60,752 nt of DNA from Sunxiuqinia elliptica (lineage in GTDB: Bacteria; Bacteroidota; Bacteroidia; Bacteroidales; Prolixibacteraceae), in contig NZ_FONW01000019.1 in NCBI RefSeq assembly GCF_900113005.1, positions 1-60,752 on the forward strand. The letters run 5' to 3'. How positions within the stretch are numbered: position 1 is the stretch's first letter; each line of letters opens with the position of its first letter. Made by a program: the position numbers and the translations under genes. Of the stretch, positions 54,848 through 60,752 are shown piece by piece. The notes beneath the pieces were generated by a model. The model did not search any database, was not told the DNA's origin, and saw nothing but the letters and a program-made list of their open reading frames with translations.

Positions 54848-56638
54848 ATGAGTACTAAAATAAGTGTCACCATCAACGGAATTCAGCTCGAAGTTGAACC
54901 AGGCAAAACCATACTCGAGGCTGCCAATGAAGCTGGTATGATCATTCCAACGCTTTGCTACCACAAAGATCTGTGTATTGCCGGTAATTGCAGGGTATGT
55001 GTGGTTGAAGTCACCGGGCAAAAGCGGCTGGCAGCAGCTTGTGCAACTCCCTGCGAAGAAGAAATGGAAATTTTAACCAACAGCCTAAAGGTTCGTAATT
55101 CACGCAAACACATCATCGAGCTATTGCTGTCCGAACACAATGCCGACTGCACCAAGTGCTATAAAAACGGCAACTGCGAACTACAGGAACTGGCTTCGGA
55201 ATACAAAATTATGACCCAGGACTTTTTGCGCCTGGCACCATTGAAAAACTATACCATTGACCAATTTTCGCCTTCCATTATCAAAGACGACAGCAAATGC
55301 ATTCGTTGCCAACGCTGTGTGCGCACCTGTGCCGAACTGCAAGGCGTTAACGCTCTGACGGTAGCTTACAAAGGCGACGAAATGAAGATTGCCACCTTCT
55401 TTGAAAAAGCCATGAATGATGTGGTGTGCACCAACTGCGGACAATGTGTTAACCACTGCCCTACCGGAGCCTTGGTTGAACGCAACTACATCGAAGAAGT
55501 GTGGGATGCCATTGCTGATCCGGACAAGCATGTGGTGGTGCAAACAGCTCCGGCCGTGCGTGTTGGGCTAGGCGAAGAGCTCGGGCTGGAAGCTGGCGAA
55601 CGTGTTACCGGCCGGATGGTTTCTTCTCTGAAACGATTGGGATTTAACTCAGTTCTGGATACCGATTTTACTGCTGACCTGACCATCATTGAAGAAGGGA
55701 CCGAATTGCTGCATCGCTTAAAGAAAGCCCTGGCTGAAGAAGATCAAAGCGTAAAACTTCCTATGGCAACCTCCTGCTCACCGGGCTGGATTAAATACAT
55801 CGAACACATGTACCCCGAATTGCTCGATAACCTGTCGAGCTGCAAGTCGCCCCAGCAAATGTTTGGTGCGCTGGCCAAAACCTATTATGCCAAAGCCCGC
55901 AAAATCGATCCCGACAAAATCATCTCGGTGTCCATTATGCCTTGTACCGCCAAAAAGTTTGAAGCCGACCGACCAGAAATGCATGACAGTGGCTTCCGCG
56001 ATGTTGATTATGTATTGACCACCCGCGAGCTGGCCATCATGATTAAACAGGCAGGTATTGATTTCAAGAAGTTGCCCGATGCCAAGTTCGACCGCCTGAT
56101 GGGAGAATCAACCGGAGCTGCCGTTTTGTTTGGAGCAACCGGAGGGGTCATGGAAGCTGCCTTGCGAACCGCTTACGAATTGGTCACCGGACGCGAGGTG
56201 CCGTTTGAAAACCTGGACATCACTCCTGTGCGAGGAATGGAAGGGGTTAAAGAAGCCAGTGTGCTGATTGAAAAGCCACTGGACGAATGGGCCTTTTTGG
56301 ATGGCATTGAATTGAAATGTGCCGTTGCACATGGGCTGGTCAATGCCAAGAAGGTGATGGATGCTGTGAAGGAAGGAACCAGCGACTACCATTTCATTGA
56401 GATTATGGCTTGCCCGGGAGGATGCCTCGGAGGTGGCGGACAACCTATTCCAACTAACCCGGAAATCAGACAGAAGCGGGCCGAAGCCATTTATGCTGAA
56501 GATGGTGGTATGCCACTTCGCAAATCGCACGAAAACCCGGAAGTCCTCAAAATCTACCAAGACTTTCTGGGGCAACCACTCGGCGAAAAATCGCACCATT
56601 TACTGCATACCAAATACACCGGGCGAAACCGGTTCTAA
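54848..56638 (+). CDS. hydA: [FeFe] hydrogenase catalytic subunit HydA
   Basis: A 596-residue group A-type enzyme that evolves or takes up H2. N-terminal [2Fe-2S] domain (CYHKDLC from residue 37, with CRVC), a His/Cys cluster (HNADCTKCYKNGNC), and two [4Fe-4S] motifs (CIRCQRCVRTC; CTNCGQCVNHCPTG). All H-cluster Cys are present: Cys310 in TSCSPGW, Cys366 in MPCTAKK, and Cys522/Cys526 in MACPGGCLGGGG. With hydC and hydB this forms a trimeric NADH-dependent, possibly electron-bifurcating hydrogenase that would also use ferredoxin. Maturase genes are not in the window. Confidence 0.95.
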   Translation: MSTKISVTINGIQLEVEPGKTILEAANEAGMIIPTLCYHKDLCIAGNCRVCVVEVTGQKRLAAACATPCEEEMEILTNSLKVRNSRKHIIELLLSEHNADCTKCYKNGNCELQELASEYKIMTQDFLRLAPLKNYTIDQFSPSIIKDDSKCIRCQRCVRTCAELQGVNALTVAYKGDEMKIATFFEKAMNDVVCTNCGQCVNHCPTGALVERNYIEEVWDAIADPDKHVVVQTAPAVRVGLGEELGLEAGERVTGRMVSSLKRLGFNSVLDTDFTADLTIIEEGTELLHRLKKALAEEDQSVKLPMATSCSPGWIKYIEHMYPELLDNLSSCKSPQQMFGALAKTYYAKARKIDPDKIISVSIMPCTAKKFEADRPEMHDSGFRDVDYVLTTRELAIMIKQAGIDFKKLPDAKFDRLMGESTGAAVLFGATGGVMEAALRTAYELVTGREVPFENLDITPVRGMEGVKEASVLIEKPLDEWAFLDGIELKCAVAHGLVNAKKVMDAVKEGTSDYHFIEIMACPGGCLGGGGQPIPTNPEIRQKRAEAIYAEDGGMPLRKSHENPEVLKIYQDFLGQPLGEKSHHLLHTKYTGRNRF

Positions 56639-56645
56639 ACCTACC

Positions 56646-56679
56646 AGAGGCTGTCCAATTTCCTGTTCGGGCAGCCTCT
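56646..56679 (+). terminator. Terminator after hydA
   Basis: Stem AGAGGCTGTCC / GGGCAGCCTCT, 11 bp with one G-U pair and a 12-nt loop. The downstream T-run is weak. Confidence 0.65.
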
Positions 56680-56732
56680 AACATTTTCATCCCCGATCAC
56701 GCGTCTTTCCGAATCTTTCCCATCGTTCTTTC

Positions 56733-56850
56733 AAAACCAATTTCTCAACCACTCGCCCATTTCTCCTCCTTCCCGAGGAGGAGTGCCACCGATTTATCGA
56801 TGTCGAGGTGGTTCGCTTTTCTTTATCAGCGTAAGGCTTGATTTGTTCTT
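56733..56850. repeat. Repeat family A, partial copy
   Basis: It matches the first third of the two longer copies: CTCAACCACTC, TTCTCCTCCTTCCCGAGG AGGAG, CACCGATTTATCG, CGAGGTGGTT, then diverges. Confidence 0.75.
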
Positions 56851-56880
56851 AACTCTTCCGCTCGCATTAAACCAACTTGT

Positions 56881-57064
56881 CCTTTTGGCTTAATCCAAAA
56901 GAACGAAAAAATCAAGGCTGACGATGCTTTTGAAGGAAAACTACGGCTCAGTCACTCCCCGAAAACCAACTCCTCCCGTTGGTCGTCAAACAGGTTTTTC
57001 TTAGCGAGTGCCTACTCAAATTCCTTCCCTTGTTTTCTGGTTCAAAACCCTCGTAGGCCACTCC
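56881..57064. repeat. Dispersed repeat family B, copy 2
   Basis: Same block order and strand as 31151-31334. It begins with the hairpin CTTTTGGcttaatCCAAAAG and an A-rich run and ends at CCCTCGTAGGCC. A related partial start occurs at 57569-57625 (hairpin CTTTTCcgatGAAAAG plus A-rich run). Confidence 0.78.
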
Positions 57065-57112
57065 TTTTACCGATAATTAGAATTTGGCTTCGTGCCTTCT
57101 TTGAGTTTAGCG

Positions 57113-57508
57113 TCTTCCTGAACTTGTTTCAGGATCTGTCCCATCGCTTGCTTCAAAACCATTCTCAACCACTCGCCCATTTCTCCTCCTTCCCAAGGAG
57201 GAGTGGCACCGATTTATCGGTGTCGAGGTGGTTGCGATATTCTTTATATGAACGTGAAATTCGATTCCTTCTTAACCCTTCCGGTTCCGATGATCGGAAC
57301 CACCTTCCCTTGAGAAAGGGAAGGAAACCCAAACGCCAACGAATAATTCCAATCGCCGCCCCAACGGGGCTATAGCATCAGCTCAGAGCAACGCTCTGGG
57401 GATTGACATGCAATAATAATTCTCGGCACAACTGCCAAGAATCGTCAAGCTCTAGAGCAAGCATGTGCCGAGCAATTTTCCCAATTTATTATCGAATTTA
57501 CTCCACGT
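57113..57508. repeat. Family A direct repeat, copy 1
   Basis: A repeat unit of nearly 400 bp, almost identical to 57741-58138. It contains in order the hairpins CTCCTCC/GGAGGAG, CACCGATTTATCGGTG, GGTTCCGATGATCGGAACC, CTTCCCTT/AAAGGGAAG, GCCCCAACGGGGC, AGAGCAACGCTCT and CTCGGCACA/TGTGCCGAG. Confidence 0.9.
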
Positions 57509-57740
57509 CTCTTTTAATCTGATACCAAGTTATTTTCTTAATCGTCAGGCTTGACTCAGATAACGCTTTTCATTTCTTTTCCGATGAAAAGAAACAGAAA
57601 CAAAGAAAAATCCTGAAAATTTAATCCTTCACCCTACAAGGCCATCGCTGGCCCGGGCCAAATTTTCCGGCCTACCCGCTTTTTCACCTACGGTGAAATC
57701 AGGATATCATTTTCTAACGCCCAATAACAAAAGAAAGGCA

Positions 57741-58138
57741 TCTTCCTGAACTTGTTTCAGGATCTGTCCCATCACTTGTTTCAAAACCAATTTCTCAACC
57801 ACTCACCCATTTCTCCTCCTTCCCGAGGAGGAGTGGCACCGATTTATCGGTGACGAGGTGGTTGCCATACTCTTCAGATGAACGTGAAATTCGATTTGTT
57901 CTTAACCCTTCCGGTTTCGATCATCGGAACCAACTTCCCTTGAGAAAGGGAAGGAAATCCAAACGCCAACGAATAATTCCAATCGCCGCCCCAACGGGGC
58001 TATAGCATCAGCTCAGAGCAACGCTCTGGGGATTGTCATGCAATAACAATGATCGGCACAACTGCCAAGAATCGTCAAGCGATAGAGCAAATATGTGCCG
58101 AGCAGTTTTCCCTATTTATTATAGAATTTCCTCCACGC
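57741..58138. repeat. Family A direct repeat, copy 2
   Basis: The second copy, offset by about 630 nt. The arms of several hairpins differ at one base, and some stems are broken here (for example GGTTTCGATCATCGGAACC). Confidence 0.9.
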
Positions 58139-58201
58139 TTGTTTTTTCAGAAAGGCTTCTCCTTTTCCAAAGTTTGAAACTTTAGAAAAGGTTTGATCAG
58201 A

Positions 58202-58474
58202 CGAACGCGCCAACCAGCCAGAGGATGAAGCCAAGTGGCCAGACGATGTCAGCAACTCGCCGGAAGATGATGGCCAAGCGCCAAACGAACTCGCCGATGT
58301 GTTAAACGAACCCGGCGAGAAGCTTGACGAACTCGACAACCGTCAAGAAGTCAGTCCGCTAGAGCCAGACGAACTCTGCGACTGCCAAGAAGTCAGTCCG
58401 GAGGCGCTAAATCAACTCGCCGAGCCTCTAAATGAAGTCCGGCAGCTCCTAAAACAACAAAACCTCCTTAAAAC
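58202..58474. repeat. Degenerate 21-bp tandem repeat (13 units)
   Basis: Twelve units of 21 bp plus a decayed thirteenth in exact register, many starting CGAACTC and ending CCAGA or CTAAA. Because 21 is divisible by 3, the plus strand stays open as a 7-residue periodic, Glu/Asp/Leu-rich reading frame to the TAA at 58497-58499 (GTG at 58299 is the only plausible start), and the minus strand gives a Ser/Gly-rich frame with SSGELLT, SSGHLAS and SSGWLAR. No ribosome site or ATG supports translation. Confidence 0.88.
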
Positions 58475-58886
58475 TGTGACCTTTCCTAAAATAGCTTAAC
58501 AGAACTTAAAAGGAAAAACTTACCCGAACTTCAAAAAAGCTCAAACACCAAGCAATTCTTGAACCAAGCCTCTCTCCGGGCATAGAAGAAACGTAGGATT
58601 TAATTTGTGTATCAAGCTATTCTTATTGATAAACATATTTTATATATTCGGAGTGCCAAAGGACAACAAGAGCTAGCAGGCCTTGATCAATTTACTCCTA
58701 TAACTAAAAACGATATCGAAAAAATTTAAAAACCCTTTAGATCACATTTTAATTACTCGATACAATAGGTGTTGTTATCTCCATGAATTTAGAGGTATAA
58801 CAACCATAGTTGATGCTTACTAGTTCTGCGTCATGTTAAAAAAGAATCAAGTGCATTTGTAAAGTAATGAATCATTTAACTTAAAT
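58475..58886. other. AT-rich spacer before the DUF4365-like gene
   Basis: About 410 nt with no convincing gene. A 40-residue frame lies at 58607-58729. AT content rises sharply here compared with the upstream genes. Confidence 0.5.
58607..58729 (+). pseudogene. 40-codon open frame, possible gene remnant
   Basis: It starts with GTG just after an in-frame TAA and reads YQAILIDKHILYIRSAKGQQ before ending NDIEKI. It looks protein-like but is too short for a recognised family. It may be the remnant of a gene disrupted in this accessory region, or chance. Confidence 0.2.
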
Positions 58887-60419
58887 ATGCCGACTAAAAT
58901 TCCAGAAAATAGATTAGCTATTTATCAAACATCTAATAGTTTAAAAGAGGCAGGAAGTGTAAAATGGCTTGACATGCTTTTTTGTAGGGAAAACGTTAAG
59001 GCAAATTTTGAAATTGATGATAAAAAACCTGATATCGATGGAAATTTTGAGATATTAAATAATTCCCGATTTGATGGCAGGCTTGAGGCTCAGATTAAAA
59101 CTTATAACTCAAAGTCATCACGAAACAAACCAACCTATTTGTGCGATATTAAGCTCATTAATTATGCTCGTAAAAACAGATTGGCTTGTGTAATACTATT
59201 TGTAGTTGATTCTATTAATGAGAAATCCTATTGGAAGTATTTGTCTAGCTCTTTTATCCGTAGTCTCATTCTCAAACCGAATCAGAAGAAAATAACAATC
59301 AAGTTTGATGAAGACGAATATGTTAATGCAAAGAATTTTAATTCATGTCTAAAGAAATGGCACTCATTTTACACCGTTAAGAACAATGGCATTTTCTTTG
59401 AAAATTGCAGTATTGAGGAATCAATTAAAAACAAAAAACGGATTAGCAAGTTTTTCAGAAATATTAGTTTTTCTAATATTGACAAGACGGAAGTAATTCA
59501 AATCCAAAAGTTTATTGACCGATTTAATCATCAACTTGACAACGATTATAATTTTATTAAACGGTTCTACTATCAGGAAATGTGGAAAATGGGAATAGCA
59601 ATTGGTAATTATTCAAAAACTAGTTTGAGCTATGTCTTGTATCCAATCTTTTATGGTACGAATGATTTCATAATTAAAAAAGTAAAACTTAGAACATTTG
59701 CAGACATCGATTACTTAAACGAAGACCCCTTTATAATTGCATCAATAAATAACAATCAAAATTCGATAATCGATGGTTCTTCAGATATTGTCATGAATCA
59801 CATTAATGAGAAAATTAAGGACTTAATAGAACACAAAAAGTTTTTATTCTTAACTCCTGAGATTTGTACCGAATACATATTTGATGCTCTAAAAGAAAAG
59901 TATAGAAGTTGGAGGATAAATTACCAAGGCTCCATAAATCTTTTAAAATTAAGAGATTATATTGAAAGTAATTACAGTTCTCGGATTGAGAACAGAACAT
60001 TACAAACTTATTCTGAGAATAAATCGAATTTAAGCACCTTATTTCAATGTATTAAGTATTTGTTGAATAATGACATAAAGGAAATAACTAATTTCTATCC
60101 TTTAAAAACAAAAGACAATGAGAATTATATCGATTCTGTTTATTCAAAAGTGAAGATTATTTACAAGTTATTACCTAGTTTGTTCAATTCATATTTGTAT
60201 TACACATTTCCCTCCTTAGCATCAAAGATTAATTTCTGGAAAGGATATGATTTAATATCGGTGAATTTAAGAACTAATAAAAATGACATATTCCTTCATA
60301 TCCATTATTTTACAAGAACAGATGAAGCTGCAGTAGCTCCCAAAATGATTTTTACAAAAAATTTTGAACATGAACTATATGACTCTTTCTTCACAGAACC
60401 AGATTGTAAGCTTCCCTAA
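58887..60419 (+). CDS. DUF4365-like protein, 3' end formed by IS sequence
   Basis: A 510-residue protein with an N-terminal DUF4365-like (PD-(D/E)XK nuclease fold) domain: KPDIDGNFEI (Asp51) and LEAQIKTY (Glu67-x-Gln69-x-Lys71), then INYARKNRLACVILFVVDS and KSYWKYL. The rest (about 130-510) has no recognised family. It is strikingly AT-rich with codon use unlike the hydrogenase genes upstream, suggesting acquisition. The last four codons and stop (CKLP then TAA) are the end sequence of the adjoining IS element, so the native C-terminus is probably lost. A role in defence or DNA processing is possible but unproven. Confidence 0.65.
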   Translation: MPTKIPENRLAIYQTSNSLKEAGSVKWLDMLFCRENVKANFEIDDKKPDIDGNFEILNNSRFDGRLEAQIKTYNSKSSRNKPTYLCDIKLINYARKNRLACVILFVVDSINEKSYWKYLSSSFIRSLILKPNQKKITIKFDEDEYVNAKNFNSCLKKWHSFYTVKNNGIFFENCSIEESIKNKKRISKFFRNISFSNIDKTEVIQIQKFIDRFNHQLDNDYNFIKRFYYQEMWKMGIAIGNYSKTSLSYVLYPIFYGTNDFIIKKVKLRTFADIDYLNEDPFIIASINNNQNSIIDGSSDIVMNHINEKIKDLIEHKKFLFLTPEICTEYIFDALKEKYRSWRINYQGSINLLKLRDYIESNYSSRIENRTLQTYSENKSNLSTLFQCIKYLLNNDIKEITNFYPLKTKDNENYIDSVYSKVKIIYKLLPSLFNSYLYYTFPSLASKINFWKGYDLISVNLRTNKNDIFLHIHYFTRTDEAAVAPKMIFTKNFEHELYDSFFTEPDCKLP

Positions 60420-60440
60420 AAATGTAAGCTTCCCTAAAAA
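60405..60440 (+). repeat. Tandemly duplicated IS end (18 bp x 2)
   Basis: TGTAAGCTTCCCTAAAAA occurs twice in direct contact (60405-60422 and 60423-60440). The second copy continues into TCGGACAGTTT and the transposase gene. The sequence begins TG as expected for an IS3-family left end. The first copy lies inside the 3' end of the DUF4365-like gene. Confidence 0.75.
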
Positions 60441-60486
60441 TCGGACAGTTTAAAATTAGACAAATTATTAATTTTAAGCTGTAATT

Positions 60487-60752
60487 ATGAAACGATCGAC
60501 ATTTAGTGAAGGCCAGATTCTGAAGATGGTCAAAGAGTATGAATCAGGCCGTGATGTGCAAAGTATTTGCCGGGAATACGGTGTCTCCCGGGCAACTTTC
60601 TACAATTGGAAGAAGAAGTATTCCGGGATGGATGGCAGCCAGGTCAAGCGTTTAAAAGAGCTGGAGGAAGAGAACCGCCGGTTAAAGCGGATGTATGCCG
60701 ATCTAAGCCTGGATCACCAGATGCTTAAAGATATTTTAGGAAAAAAGTTCTG
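60487..60752 (+). CDS. IS3-family transposase OrfA (runs off the window)
   Basis: 88 codons are visible. An N-terminal helix-turn-helix reads MKRSTFSEGQILKMVKEY and SICREYGVSRATFYNWKKK, followed by the leucine-zipper-like coil LKELEEENRRLKRMYADLSL and LKDILGKK. This is the IS51/IS407-type OrfA that is fused to the DDE OrfB by a programmed frameshift or read as a separate protein. The frame is still open at the window edge. Confidence 0.92.
   Translation, partial: MKRSTFSEGQILKMVKEYESGRDVQSICREYGVSRATFYNWKKKYSGMDGSQVKRLKELEEENRRLKRMYADLSLDHQMLKDILGKKF

Larger units (their letters stand above)
56680..58201. repeat. Repeat-rich intergenic block
   Basis: About 1.5 kb with no convincing gene. 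It contains a partial and two near-complete copies of a hairpin-rich repeat (family A), one copy and one partial copy of repeat family B, and many short palindromes. Short open frames in it are repeat sequence, not genes. Confidence 0.8.
60405..60752 (+). mobile_element. IS3-family insertion sequence, left part
   Basis: The left end and the orfA transposase gene are present; orfB and the right end lie beyond the window. The element adjoins the DUF4365-like gene in the same direction. Confidence 0.85.

Noticed and set aside
57124-57375. 83-codon plus-strand frame
   Set aside because: It lies entirely in repeat family A and the equivalent frame is broken in the second copy.
58112-58339. Ser/Gly-rich 75-codon minus-strand frame
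   Set aside because: It is a reading of the 21-bp tandem repeat and flanking repeat; openness on both strands follows from the repeat length being a multiple of three.
56680-58474. Possible CRISPR array
   Set aside because: Repeats are either about 400 bp or contiguous 21-bp units with no spacers, and no cas genes are nearby.
58299-58499. 66-codon plus-strand frame across the minisatellite
   Set aside because: Only a GTG start without a ribosome site; treated as repeat rather than gene, though reported as a finding.

Overview
The window looks like chromosome of a Bacteroidota bacterium, most plausibly an anaerobic or facultative marine or sediment member of Marinilabiliales/Prolixibacteraceae (inference). 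The grounds are SusC/SusD proteins, an ECF sigma/FecR pair, DUF3078 and DUF4974 proteins, promoters close to the Bacteroidota TAnnTTTG type, nrfHA, an NADH-linked [FeFe] hydrogenase, ferredoxin-dependent 2-oxoacid oxidoreductase genes and a K+-dependent-type membrane pyrophosphatase. No rRNA, tRNA or CRISPR array was recognised.

Region 1 (about 60-20500, + strand) is carbohydrate catabolism. A Tat-exported Gfo/Idh/MocA oxidoreductase and a secreted sugar isomerase/epimerase-like protein come first, then a GH9 enzyme. Next is a polysaccharide utilisation locus: ECF sigma, FecR anti-sigma, STN-bearing SusC, SusD, a DUF4832-type TIM-barrel lipoprotein, a metallophosphoesterase, GH31, a LacI regulator with a palindrome just upstream, and two GH29 fucosidase-like lipoproteins. 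The substrate is probably a fucosylated plant or algal glycan.

Region 2 (about 20630-34700, - strand) is 2-oxoacid, amino-acid and aryl-acid metabolism: a four-subunit 2-oxoacid:ferredoxin oxidoreductase; a Crp/Fnr regulator co-transcribed with an aminotransferase; flavodoxin; prephenate dehydratase; and two copies of a phenylacetate-CoA ligase/ACT-protein module, each followed by a very small membrane protein (59 aa and 47 aa), with a sodium:solute symporter between them and a porin upstream. A dispersed intergenic repeat lies between the symporter and its small accessory gene.

Region 3 (about 35100-42450, + strand) is nitrite ammonification and cytochrome c maturation: nrfH, nrfA, a porin, ResB- and CcsA-type haem-export proteins and a PepSY membrane protein. 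The nrf promoter region and the 2-oxoacid oxidoreductase promoter region each carry a TGYAAC-N4-GTTRCA palindrome at the same distance from a -7-like box, which suggests shared Crp/Fnr control.

Region 4 (about 42500-56640) is mixed housekeeping: a methyltransferase, a low-molecular-weight phosphatase, a MATE exporter, HppA, a PD40 beta-propeller protein, an SRPBCC protein, a DUF3078 protein, a CYTH protein and the trimeric hydABC hydrogenase.

Region 5 (56640-60752) is accessory DNA: more than 2 kb of repeats (a nearly 400-bp direct duplication built of small hairpins, a second repeat family shared with region 2, and a degenerate 21-bp minisatellite of 12-13 units), then an AT-rich DUF4365-like gene whose last codons and stop are supplied by the end of an IS3-family element that runs off the window.
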